Below are positions 1 to 7,250 of a DNA stretch of 64,000 bases, in pieces (position 1 is the stretch's first letter; the number at the start of each line of letters is the position of its first letter). The stretch comes from JBDHWG01 sp039810085 (lineage in GTDB: Bacteria; Chloroflexota; Anaerolineae; Epilineales; JAHCIE01). The notes under the pieces are model-generated. The model did not search any database. It saw only the letters and a list, made by a program, of their open reading frames with translations, and was not told the origin of the DNA. The stretch spans positions 62,001 through 126,000 of the forward strand of contig JBDHWG010000015.1 in the NCBI GenBank assembly GCA_039810085.1, given 5' to 3'. A program made the position numbers and the translations under genes.

Positions 1-564
1 GTCGAGCGTAGCGATGACAGGCTGCTTGCTGCCCATGGCGGCCTTGGCCCACTGGCCGATCAGGAGGCCGGCGTTGAAGTTGTTGGTGGCGAACAGCGCA
101 TCCACGGCGCTCTGCGGCTCGGTGGCCGTGTCGAGGGCGATGACCAGCACGCCCTTATCCCGCGCTTTCTGGATGCTCGGCACAATCGCCTTGGTGTCGC
201 TGGGGGTGATGAGGATGCCCTTCGCGCCAGCGTTGACCATGTTCTCGAGCGCAGTCACCTGACCTTCGTTGTCGCCGTCCTTGGCGCCAGCGCCGGTCAG
301 CAGTTTCGCGCCCGCTTCAGTGGCCTTGGCCTGGGCGCCTTCCTTCATCTTGACGAAGAACGGGTTGGTCTCGGTCTTGGTGATAAGCCCGACGACGGTC
401 TGGCCGGAGGCAGCCGGCGCCGCGCCACCGGCGGGCGCTGCTGTAGCGTTTGCGGCCGGCGCAGCCGGGGCTGACGCAGGGGTTGAAGCGTTGCTGCTAC
501 AGGCGGCAAGGACGATGGCGAATGCAGCGAATATAGACAGGACGACGAACAGCTTGCGCGACAT
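1..564 (-). CDS. Sugar ABC transporter substrate-binding lipoprotein (partial, C-terminus off the left edge)
   Basis: About 188 N-terminal residues are visible and the reading frame is open to the window edge. The ATG at 564 is preceded by GAGGAG at good spacing; the nearby ATG at 569 opens a different, non-homologous frame. The N-terminus is a lipoprotein signal: basic MSRK, a hydrophobic core and the lipobox LAAC with the modified cysteine at residue 22. An Ala/Pro-rich linker (about 24-52) follows, then a type I periplasmic-binding fold that starts VVGLITKTETNPFF and contains ALENMVNAGAKGILITPSD. This resembles ribose/xylose-type binding proteins (Peripla_BP_4). It should capture a sugar outside the cell for an ABC importer whose other genes lie beyond the edge. 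It is transcribed away from a LacI-type repressor gene, and its promoter is covered by two operators. The exact sugar is unknown; the neighbouring xylB makes a pentose plausible. Confidence 0.9.
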   Translation of the reverse strand, partial: MSRKLFVVLSIFAAFAIVLAACSSNASTPASAPAAPAANATAAPAGGAAPAASGQTVVGLITKTETNPFFVKMKEGAQAKATEAGAKLLTGAGAKDGDNEGQVTALENMVNAGAKGILITPSDTKAIVPSIQKARDKGVLVIALDTATEPQSAVDALFATNNFNAGLLIGQWAKAAMGSKQPVIATLD

Positions 565-655
565 GGCATTCTCCTCTTTCACTGAGTGTGGCTTGTTCCC
601 GATACGGTGATGGTTGTGGCCCGACGGTGTAGAAGTCCTGCGCACCTCCTTCTAC

Positions 656-669
656 TGTAATCGGTTACA
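656..669. promoter_or_regulatory. LacI-family operator O1
   Basis: TGTAATCGGTTACA is a near-perfect palindrome with the central CG typical of LacI/GalR-family operators. It sits at the expected transcription start of the leftward promoter at 673-701, where a bound repressor would block initiation. It differs by one base from the two other copies at 675 and 825. Confidence 0.8.
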
Positions 670-672
670 ACC

Positions 673-701
673 ATTGTAATCGATTACAGTAGATTTGTCA
701 A
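673..701 (-). promoter_or_regulatory. Sigma-70-type promoter for the sugar-binding lipoprotein gene
   Basis: On the minus strand there is TTGACA (701-696), a 17-base spacer and TACAAT (678-673). This is close to the housekeeping consensus. Operator O2 lies in the spacer and -10 box and O1 lies at the start site, so the promoter should be repressible by the divergent LacI-type protein. The leader of about 100 bases contains no other obvious signal. Confidence 0.75.
675..688. promoter_or_regulatory. LacI-family operator O2
   Basis: TGTAATCGATTACA is a perfect 14-base palindrome with a central CG. It overlaps the -10 region and spacer of the leftward promoter and lies 19 bases from O1 centre to centre, so repressor dimers could sit on nearly the same helical face. 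Confidence 0.85.
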
Positions 702-811
702 GAGGCAAAAGCGAGATTTTTCAGCAACTTACAAAAATTGGCTTGGAAAAGGCTGCCACGAGCACAAACACAGCCACGAAATGTACCAGTTACACGACGG
801 CAAACTCAGGG

Positions 812-840
812 TTGACAAGTATTCTGTAATCGATTACACT
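812..840 (+). promoter_or_regulatory. Promoter of the lacI-type gene and xylB, overlapped by operator O3
   Basis: TTGACA at 812-817 is followed after 17 bases by TACACT at 835-840. Operator O3 fills the spacer, so the repressor should limit its own synthesis and that of xylB. The predicted start near 847 leaves a short leader before the ATG at 893. Confidence 0.65.
825..838. promoter_or_regulatory. LacI-family operator O3
   Basis: TGTAATCGATTACA is identical to O2 and lies inside the rightward promoter. O2 and O3 are 150 bases apart, a distance that would allow looping if the repressor is tetrameric. The rest of the 565-892 intergenic stretch shows nothing else I can support. Confidence 0.85.
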
Positions 841-892
841 ATAGGCGAGGCGTTTAGCCTCATAAGCTATCGCCGACATAGAAAGGCATCGC

Positions 893-1903
893 ATGGCAAG
901 CATCAAAGACGTCGCCGAACGGGCGGGCGTGTCCACCGCGACGGTGTCCCGTGTTCTGGCGAATAAGGCTCACATTCGACCGGAGATTCGCGCGCGCGTC
1001 CTGGCTGCGGTCGAGGAGATGAATTATCACCCCAACCGTGTCGCGCGCAGCCTGCGGGCGCAGCGAACCAGCGCCATTGCCCTCATCGTCTCCGATATTC
1101 AGAACCCTTTCTTTACGGCGGTGAGTCGGGCCGTCGAGGATGTCGCCTACCAGCACGGGTTGACCGTCATGCTTTGCAATACGGATGAAGATCCCGCAAA
1201 AGAGGCGCTCTATCTCGATCTCGTACGCGCCGAGCGAGTGGCGGGCGTCATCTTCTCGCCGACGCTGCGCCTCGCCGAGACGTTCGGCCACGCCGTGGAC
1301 CCGAGCCTGCCCCTGGTGGTGATCGACCGCCGCGTTAGCGGGCGGGATGTCGACAGCGTGCTGCTCGATAACGAGGACGCCATGTACCGCCTGGTCGCCC
1401 ACTTGATCGGCCATGGGCGACGGCGCATCGGCGCTTTCTTCGGCCTCAGCAGCGTCACCGGCCGCGAGCGCCGCGCGGGGTATCTGCGCGCTTTGCAGGA
1501 GCATGACCTGCCCCTGATCCCTGAATTGGTTCACTACGTCGACTCAAAGCCGGAGAACAGCTATCGGGCTGCGCAGAAGCTCCTGGGGCTGGCCGAGCCG
1601 CCCGACGCCCTGTTGACCGGCGATGGGCTTCTCGCCGCCGGCGCTTTCCGCGCCCTGCGCGACAGCCAGGTGACGGTTCCCGATAGCATAGCGTTCGCCA
1701 GTTTCGACGAAACCGTGTGGACGCCGCTGGTCGCACCAAGTGTGACGGTCATCGAGCAACCGACCTACGAGATCGGACAGGTCGCCGCCGAGCTGCTGCT
1801 GCGCCGCATGGAGGAGCCGACGCGCCCCACGCGCGAGGTCATTCTCAAGGGAAATCTGGTGGTTCGGCACTCGTGTGGCCCGCATGCTGCGGCCACAAGT
1901 TGA
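893..1903 (+). CDS. LacI/GalR-family transcriptional repressor
   Basis: 336 residues, the usual length for the family. Residues 1-50 form the LacI helix-turn-helix (MASIKDVAERAGVSTATVSR) followed by the hinge region NYHPNRVARSLR. From about residue 60 there is a sugar-binding-type effector domain (SAIALIVSDIQNPFF, then VVIDRRVSG, DNEDAMYRLVAHLIGHGRRRIG and TREVILKGNLVVRHSC). The ATG at 893 begins exactly at the conserved HTH. The protein should bind the CG-centred palindromes at 656, 675 and 825 and control both the divergent sugar-binding protein and its own operon with xylB, 21 bases downstream. The inducer is not determinable from sequence; a pentose or pentulose is likely from context. 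Confidence 0.93.
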   Translation: MASIKDVAERAGVSTATVSRVLANKAHIRPEIRARVLAAVEEMNYHPNRVARSLRAQRTSAIALIVSDIQNPFFTAVSRAVEDVAYQHGLTVMLCNTDEDPAKEALYLDLVRAERVAGVIFSPTLRLAETFGHAVDPSLPLVVIDRRVSGRDVDSVLLDNEDAMYRLVAHLIGHGRRRIGAFFGLSSVTGRERRAGYLRALQEHDLPLIPELVHYVDSKPENSYRAAQKLLGLAEPPDALLTGDGLLAAGAFRALRDSQVTVPDSIAFASFDETVWTPLVAPSVTVIEQPTYEIGQVAAELLLRRMEEPTRPTREVILKGNLVVRHSCGPHAAATS

Positions 1904-1924
1904 CGAGAATAGGATAGGAAGCGC

Positions 1925-3409
1925 ATGGATTACATGCTCGGCCTGGACATCGGCACGTCGGGCGCTAAGGCTGTCATCATAGATGCTGCTGGCGCCCTGC
2001 TAGGCGTCGGACGGCGTGAATATGGTCTTGCAACACCTCGGCTGGGCTGGGCCGAGCAGGACCCGGCGATCTGGATCGATGCCGCGTTGAGCACGACGCG
2101 CGAGGCGCTGGCCCAGTCAGCTATCCATCCCCAGGATGTCGCTGCCATCGGTCTGTCGGGGCAGATGCATACCACTGTCTGTCTCGACCGCCACGCGGCT
2201 CCGCTGCGGCCGGCGATCACCTGGGCCGATCAGCGTACTGGGCCACAAGTGCAAGAGGTGTATCGGCGGCTCGGGCGCGAGGGCCTTGCTCGCTGGACTC
2301 AGAACCCTCTGGCGACAGGATTTACCCTCGCCAACCTCCTTTGGCTGCAAGAGAATGAGCCGGCTATCTACGCCGATATTGCCCACGTCTTGCTGCCCAA
2401 GGACTACCTGCGATACTACCTGATAGGTGAGATAGGTACCGAAGCGACTGACGCATCCGGGACTTTGCTCATGGACGTGAAGGCAGAGACATGGAACGCT
2501 GAGTTGCTGGACATGTTCACCATCGATGCCTCGATGCTACCGGCCATCCAGCAATCCACGTCCATCGCCGGAACACTCCGGGCTGACGTGGCATCCGTCC
2601 TCGGGCTGCGACCAGGCATCCCTGTCGCGTATGGAAGCGCCGACCAACCGGCCCAGGCGGTTGGCAATGGCATCATCCGGCCAGGAGTGCTGTCCTCCAC
2701 GATTGGCACCGGCGGCCAGCTCCTCGCGCCAAGCCCGACACCATCGTACGACCCTGAGCTACGGCTGCATACCTTCTGCCATGCCGTTCCCACTCTCTGG
2801 TATAACATGGCCGCAACTCTCACTGCCGGCCTGGCCTTCTCCTGGTTACGCCGGGTGCTGCACGCCGAATCGTATGCCGCTCTTGCGGATGAGGCCGCCG
2901 AGATAGAGCCGGGCGCCGACGGTCTCTTCTTCTTGCCTCACCTGGCCGGTGAGCGTACACCCCACATGAACCCCGAAGCGCGGGGTGTGTTCGTCGGGCT
3001 GACACTGCGCCATGACCGGGCGCATCTAACGCGGGCGGTGATGGAAGGCGTAGTCTTCAACTTGCGCCAGGGGCTAGAGTTGATCAAGAGCCTTAGCGCG
3101 CCGATCAACCAGGTGGTTGCATCCGGGGGGAGCACACGCCATCCGCTATGGCTGCAACTCCAAGCCGACATCTACAATCAGCCCATCTACCAGACCCAGA
3201 CATCAGAGGCCGCAGCGTTCGGCGCGGCCCTCTTGGGCGGCGTGAGCGCCGGTATGTTCGCCAGCCTGGATGATGCGTGTGCGGCAACTGTGCGCATGAG
3301 CGACGTGGTCGTGCAGCCTGATGCAGCTAATGTAGCGCATTACGATGCGCTCTACCGCCACTACACCGAATTGTACCCGGCGCTCTCCGCGCACTTCCCA
3401 AATAGATAG
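1925..3409 (+). CDS. xylB: Xylulokinase (FGGY family)
   Basis: 494 residues, typical for XylB. The FGGY/actin-like fold is clear: phosphate-1 motif DIGTSGAKA at residues 7-15, ITWADQRTGPQV near residue 100, catalytic Asp near residue 240 in GSADQPAQAVGNG, and the glycine-rich ATP site VVASGGSTRHPLW. The enzyme phosphorylates D-xylulose to D-xylulose 5-phosphate for the pentose phosphate pathway. AGGAAG precedes the ATG. It forms an operon with the LacI-type gene upstream. No xylA is visible. Another FGGY substrate such as a different ketose is possible, but whole-length similarity in motif order favours xylulokinase. Confidence 0.9.
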   Translation: MDYMLGLDIGTSGAKAVIIDAAGALLGVGRREYGLATPRLGWAEQDPAIWIDAALSTTREALAQSAIHPQDVAAIGLSGQMHTTVCLDRHAAPLRPAITWADQRTGPQVQEVYRRLGREGLARWTQNPLATGFTLANLLWLQENEPAIYADIAHVLLPKDYLRYYLIGEIGTEATDASGTLLMDVKAETWNAELLDMFTIDASMLPAIQQSTSIAGTLRADVASVLGLRPGIPVAYGSADQPAQAVGNGIIRPGVLSSTIGTGGQLLAPSPTPSYDPELRLHTFCHAVPTLWYNMAATLTAGLAFSWLRRVLHAESYAALADEAAEIEPGADGLFFLPHLAGERTPHMNPEARGVFVGLTLRHDRAHLTRAVMEGVVFNLRQGLELIKSLSAPINQVVASGGSTRHPLWLQLQADIYNQPIYQTQTSEAAAFGAALLGGVSAGMFASLDDACAATVRMSDVVVQPDAANVAHYDALYRHYTELYPALSAHFPNR

Positions 3410-3437
3410 TGCAGGGGCTTATGCTAAGCGCGCAGCC

Positions 3438-3763
3438 TTAGGCGAAGAAGCGGCGGGCTTCGATGAAGACGGGGATGCCGCGCAGGACGGTGAGGCCGAC
3501 AACCAGGACGGTCAGCCAGAAGCCAACGGTGTGGAGGACAGGTAGGGGCAGCGCCCCCGTGCCTGCCCCTAGCGCCCCCGTGCCTGCCCCTAGCGCCCCC
3601 GTCACGTCCGTCCACGCCACGTCAGCGGCGGCGAGGAGGGCGAGGTAGACGAAGACGACGGTCTTGGCGGTGCCGTAGAGGGCGCGCATGAAGCGGGAGC
3701 TGACAAGGAATTGGCCCCACGCCGACTCCATCATGCCGAAGGCGGTCGCCCCTTTCGCAAGCA
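3438..3763 (-). pseudogene. 3'-end fragment of a CDP-alcohol phosphatidyltransferase gene (second copy)
   Basis: This stretch repeats the last half of the gene at 5266-5898 in the same orientation. Shared residues include AKGATAFGMMESAWGQF and FLVSSRFMRALYGTAKT. The catalytic N-terminal half is absent; homology stops abruptly near 3763, upstream of the AKG codons. The copy ends RRFFA-stop, whereas the intact gene has nine further residues. Apart from a repeat expansion, differences in the aligned part are about ten synonymous and two conservative changes (F/L and V/A). That pattern implies divergence while the sequence was still a working gene, so this is probably an alternative allele rather than a decayed local duplicate. 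It probably makes no functional protein. Confidence 0.85.
3551..3602. repeat. 21-base tandem repeat inside the phosphatidyltransferase fragment
   Basis: The unit GCGCCCCCGTGCCTGCCCCTA occurs twice in full and a third time in part. On the minus strand it encodes an in-frame Gly-Ala-Gly-Thr-Gly-Ala-Leu linker. The intact gene at 5266 has only one equivalent unit, so the array expanded or contracted after the two copies separated. Confidence 0.85.
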
Positions 3764-3910
3764 CCAAGGCAACAATATACTGCGTTCGCGTCGCCCAGGT
3801 TATCCCATTGCCGAATTGGGTCAAGCAGCAACGTCAGAAAATGCCCAGCTGTTGACGCTGCCCGAATCGCACCTATAATTCGTGGCTGTAAGAATGCGCA
3901 GGAGGAGTAG

Positions 3911-4141
3911 ATGACGACGCAGACACTAGATGCTATTTTTGAACATGGCACGTTTCGTTTGGTGGAGCCACCAAATATCCCCTTGCGCGAAGGACAGCGT
4001 GTCCGGCTTGTGGTCGAGACTGAGGAGTCGCCCGATGCCATTCTCGCGCTGGCGGCGGGCGTATATGCGGGACTCACACCACAGGACATTACGGAAGTCG
4101 AGCAGGTCGCCCTTCAGCGGCGGGATTTCTTCGGCGAGTAG
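3911..4141 (+). CDS. DUF104 / AF2212-type antitoxin-like protein, apparently without partner
   Basis: 76 residues with the family pattern: an N-terminal beta strand (LDAIFEHGTFRLVEP), then LREGQRVRLVVE and an acidic C-terminal tail. Proteins of this type normally precede a PIN-domain toxin whose start overlaps the antitoxin stop. Here the next 88 bases hold no PIN start and the following gene is an APH-fold kinase, so the toxin seems to have been lost. AGGAGGAG lies just upstream of the ATG. The gene lies in the insert between the two phosphatidyltransferase copies. Confidence 0.6.
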   Translation: MTTQTLDAIFEHGTFRLVEPPNIPLREGQRVRLVVETEESPDAILALAAGVYAGLTPQDITEVEQVALQRRDFFGE

Positions 4142-4229
4142 GAACGGATCGCCGGTTTTTAGCTTGACAACTAGTTGGTATAAACTTCTATGTGCTCACC
4201 ATTGCCCGGACGTCATAAATTAACGAGCT

Positions 4230-5171
4230 ATGTCTTTAACTGTAGTAGCCTCGGAAATGCACGATTTGGTGTTGTGCCTGCTACGGCATACGTTCGGCTC
4301 ACACGTCGAGCTTGTTGGATATAGCATTGGTAATCAACGCCCCGATTATATCGTGCTTCTCGCTGACCTTGCACGTCCAACTGTCCGCATTGCGATCAAA
4401 CTCGCTGGTCCCAACGCCTCTTCTGTCTATCCGTTTGACCGCGCAGCCATGCTGCATACGTTGGTTCAAGCCCAGACTACCATTCCGATGCCCGACATCA
4501 TCGCTGTCGATACCAGCTATCAACGGTGGCCCTGGCGATATCTCATTAAGACGTACATTCCAGGCCAGGAATGGATACGGGTGCGCTCCCACCTCAATCC
4601 ACACGAACTACAAACCGCCTATCAGCAGCTTGGGCACGCAATTGCCCAATTGCATACTATTCACTTCCCTACCTTTGGCGAACTGACAGTTGATGGACGT
4701 GTCCAGGGGAGCACAGAGTTCGTAGCAGCGTTGACCCAGCGTGCCCACATAAGCATCCAGTCGCCCTATCTCCGCCAAGTCTTTTCGGAGGTGGTGACCC
4801 GCTATGAACACTTGTTTAGCGACCTGTGTCCAGCCCATCTCTGCCATGAGGACTTGCACGGCCATAATATCTTGATGCACCGACAGAAGGGACAATGGCG
4901 GATTGCCACCATTCTCGATTTTGACAAAGCGTGGGCGGGGCATCATGAAACAGATCTTGCACGCCTCGATTTATGGACTGGGATGATCGGAACGGGCTTT
5001 TGGGATGCTTACAAGTCCGTTCTTCCAGTCGCACCGTTGTACCTACAACGACGACCAATTTATCAATTATTGTGGTGTTTCGAGTATGCTGCGTCCACAC
5101 CGAAACATCTTGCAGATACGCAACGCGTATGTCGGCAGCTTGGCATCACACCGATTGAGCAGTTCGAGTAG
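4230..5171 (+). CDS. Aminoglycoside phosphotransferase (APH)-fold kinase
   Basis: 313 residues. The catalytic loop is HEDLHGHNIL (Asp base, Asn metal ligand) near residue 210 and the DFG-equivalent is ILDFDKAW near residue 235, followed by HHETDLARLDLW. The N-terminal lobe is typical of APH/choline-kinase-like enzymes, with a YLIKTYIPGQEW hinge. It should transfer phosphate from ATP to a small molecule; the substrate (antibiotic, sugar or amino alcohol) cannot be told from sequence. Base composition is visibly more AT-rich than the neighbours, which fits acquired DNA, and it lies inside the insert flanked by the two phosphatidyltransferase 3' ends. No strong ribosome site precedes the ATG at 4230; the in-frame ATG at 4257 is an alternative. 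Confidence 0.75.
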   Translation: MSLTVVASEMHDLVLCLLRHTFGSHVELVGYSIGNQRPDYIVLLADLARPTVRIAIKLAGPNASSVYPFDRAAMLHTLVQAQTTIPMPDIIAVDTSYQRWPWRYLIKTYIPGQEWIRVRSHLNPHELQTAYQQLGHAIAQLHTIHFPTFGELTVDGRVQGSTEFVAALTQRAHISIQSPYLRQVFSEVVTRYEHLFSDLCPAHLCHEDLHGHNILMHRQKGQWRIATILDFDKAWAGHHETDLARLDLWTGMIGTGFWDAYKSVLPVAPLYLQRRPIYQLLWCFEYAASTPKHLADTQRVCRQLGITPIEQFE

Positions 5172-5265
5172 CACAAACGAATAAGGCGCTGCGACGGACG
5201 CGGCCTTACGTAGGCAAAATGCATTTAACTGGCATTGCTTGGTGGAGTACGAAAATCTCGTGCTG

Positions 5266-5898
5266 CTAAGTATTGACTTCACTCTCATGACCGAAGAAGC
5301 GGCGGGCTTCGATGAAGACGGGGATGCCGCGCAGGACGGTGAGGCCGACAACCAGGACGGTCAGCCAGAGGCCAACGGTATGGAGGACAGGTAGGGGCAG
5401 CGCCCCCGTGCCTGCCCCGGTCCCGTCAGTCCACGCCACGTCAGCGGCGGCGAGGAGGGCGAGGTAGACGAAGACGGCGGTCTTGGCGGTGCCGTAGAGG
5501 GCGCGCATGAAGCGGGAGCTGACGAGGAACTGCCCCCATGCCGACTCCATCATGCCAAATGCTGTCGCGCCTTTGGCAAAAACGTAGCTGCGAATCGCAT
5601 CGGTCATGACGCCACGGGCGACGACGATGATGGGCGCCCAGACCGGAGCCAGGAACAGCGTCGCATAGACGATCCAGAGCACTTGCTCGACAACCCGGTC
5701 CACGGCGATGTCGAGGACGCTGCCGAGATCGCTGACTTCGTCCCAAGCGCGGGCCACCCATCCGTCCACGCCGTCAAGGATGATGGTCAGGACAATGAGG
5801 CCCGCCGCGATGATGCGGGCGGTGGAAGAGGTCTGATAGAGGAGGATAACTGCAATCGTCAGCCAGAGCAACCGGCTCAGCGTGATGGCATTCGCCAC
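5266..5898 (-). CDS. CDP-alcohol phosphatidyltransferase family protein
   Basis: 210 residues from a GTG at 5898, two bases after the stop of the FHA regulator gene, so translation is probably coupled. The full family signature DG-x2-AR-x8-G-x3-D-x3-D is present (DGWVAR, then GSVLDIAVDRV) around residues 40-60. Several hydrophobic segments follow, as expected for a membrane enzyme that joins CDP-diacylglycerol or a related CDP-alcohol to an alcohol acceptor in phospholipid synthesis. The product could be phosphatidylglycerophosphate (PgsA-like) or phosphatidylinositol phosphate; sequence alone does not decide. The open frame continues upstream of 5898 but that part overlaps the FHA gene and is a shadow. 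Its 3' half is repeated at 3438-3763. Confidence 0.85.
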   Translation of the reverse strand: MANAITLSRLLWLTIAVILLYQTSSTARIIAAGLIVLTIILDGVDGWVARAWDEVSDLGSVLDIAVDRVVEQVLWIVYATLFLAPVWAPIIVVARGVMTDAIRSYVFAKGATAFGMMESAWGQFLVSSRFMRALYGTAKTAVFVYLALLAAADVAWTDGTGAGTGALPLPVLHTVGLWLTVLVVGLTVLRGIPVFIEARRFFGHESEVNT

Positions 5899-5900
5899 GG

Positions 5901-6533
5901 TCAGGGCTGCTCCAGGCGGAAGCCGTGGCCGCGCACAGTGACGACGAACTGGTGGGCATCCAGCTCTTCCAGTCGCTCGCGCAGGCGGCGCACCAGGGCG
6001 TCGATAGCCTGATCGGTCACGCCCTCGGCGGAGGCATCCGGCCAGACGGCCTCGATCACCTCCTGGCGGGTGAACACGCGGCCGGGCTGGCTTATCAGTA
6101 GCTCCATGAAGGCGAACTGGCCCGGCGAGAGAGGCGGGTCCAACTCGCGGCCTCGGATGATGACGGCGCGGGCGACCGGGTCGATGCGAAGGGTGGCGCG
6201 AACCTGCCCACCGACGGGGGTTGTGGCGTCGGCGTCGACGAACACCATCTCGTACTGGCCGGCAATGGTGATGAGGTCGCCGTCGCGGAGGCGCATGGGG
6301 CGGGTGATGCGCTGGCCGTTGACGAAGGTGCCGTTGGTGCTGCCCAGGTCGGTGACGATAAAGCTCTCGCCTTCCTTGCGAATCTCGGCGTGATGGCGCG
6401 AGACTTCGCGCTCGGCAAGAACAACGTCGTTGTCGGCGCCGCGCCCGATGCGCAGAATCGACCGGTTCAGGGACCACTGCTTGACCGTGCCTCGGCCCGT
6501 CTGTCGCTGGACCAGCGTTGCCTGGTCGCCCAC
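5901..6533 (-). CDS. FHA domain plus OmpR-type winged-helix DNA-binding protein
   Basis: 210 residues from GTG with an upstream GAGGAGGG ribosome site. Residues about 25-95 are a forkhead-associated domain (ILRIGRGADNDVVL, SRHHAEI, DLGSTNGTFVNG), which binds phosphothreonine peptides. Residues about 110-205 match the C-terminal winged helix of OmpR/PhoB regulators (LSPGQFAFMELLISQPGRVF, then RQEVIEAVWP, ALVRRLRERLE and TVRGHGFRL). No receiver domain is present. The protein could be a transcription factor that responds to Ser/Thr kinase signalling rather than a histidine kinase. It is followed two bases later by the phosphatidyltransferase gene and may regulate that operon. Confidence 0.88.
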   Translation of the reverse strand: MGDQATLVQRQTGRGTVKQWSLNRSILRIGRGADNDVVLAEREVSRHHAEIRKEGESFIVTDLGSTNGTFVNGQRITRPMRLRDGDLITIAGQYEMVFVDADATTPVGGQVRATLRIDPVARAVIIRGRELDPPLSPGQFAFMELLISQPGRVFTRQEVIEAVWPDASAEGVTDQAIDALVRRLRERLEELDAHQFVVTVRGHGFRLEQP

Positions 6534-6757
6534 GATAACCCTCCTCGTCTGCCACTGACCACCCTAACAATAATACGTCTCGCTGATAATACTCCAAATT
6601 GACCGCGCGCGCAAGCCATTGCTCGCTTTTGCCACATTTCACGACAAAATGCCCACTCGTCACGTCATATAAACGTCAGGTAAAGGAACGACTGGCGTCA
6701 GGATTCATTTGCCCCATCTGAGGTATAGTATAGTCACAACAGTCCTATCCCCCTGAC

Positions 6758-6817
6758 GACGGCGCCCGAAGCGCCCAGGCCGCACCCCCTCCGATGCCTG
6801 GCACTTCGGGCGCCGTC
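6758..6817. other. Long imperfect inverted repeat in an otherwise empty 440-base gap
   Basis: Left arm GACGGCGCCCGAAG followed by CGCCCAGGC; right arm GCCTGGCA followed by CTTCGGGCGCCGTC. The arms pair over about 20 positions and enclose a C-rich loop of about 15 bases. Overlapping TATAGT boxes at 6724-6734 could give a rightward start just upstream. No good U-tract follows. It may be a structured RNA, a weak terminator or a small repeat element. The rest of 6534-6974 shows no gene. Confidence 0.55.
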
Positions 6818-6974
6818 CTTTCCAACGTGGCCAAACGTTTCGAGCCCCTCACACCGATCACTCATACCTCCTTCTTGACAAAACCGAATAGGCATTTCAT
6901 AATTAAGCAAGTAGCGTAAATAGCGCTATTTGAGCTACACGACTTGCGCCGCTACGGAGAGGAAGTGAGGCGAT

Positions 6975-7250
6975 ATGGAGAAAAAGGTGGGAGCATTCGA
7001 GGCACGGCGCCAGTTTGGGAGCATTCTTCAGAACGTGGTTGCCGATCGCGACCGGTATGTCATCGAGCGACATGGGCAGCCCGTAGCTGCGGTAGTTCCT
7101 ATTGAGATCTACGAGCAATGGAAGAGGCAACGCAAGGCGTTCTTTGACCAGATTCGCACCATTGCTGAAGAAGCAAACGTTTCAGAGGACGAGGCAACCG
7201 AGCTTGTCAATGAAGCGATCCAGGCAGTTCGCGCCGACAGATCGAAATGA
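6975..7250 (+). CDS. Phd/YefM-family antitoxin
   Basis: 91 residues. The N-terminus EKKVGAFEARRQFGSILQNV and the segment RYVIERHGQPVAAVVP are the hallmark of Phd/YefM DNA-binding antitoxins, which bind their own promoter and neutralise the partner through the C-terminal tail. The stop overlaps the start of the PIN-domain gene by four bases (ATGA), so the two are translationally coupled. The promoter should lie in the 6820-6970 region; GAGAGGAAG precedes the start. Confidence 0.88.
   Translation: MEKKVGAFEARRQFGSILQNVVADRDRYVIERHGQPVAAVVPIEIYEQWKRQRKAFFDQIRTIAEEANVSEDEATELVNEAIQAVRADRSK

Noticed and set aside
5266..6663. A 465-codon version of the phosphatidyltransferase starting at 6663
   Set aside because: The first 255 codons overlap the FHA-winged-helix gene in another frame and are basic, low-complexity shadow sequence.
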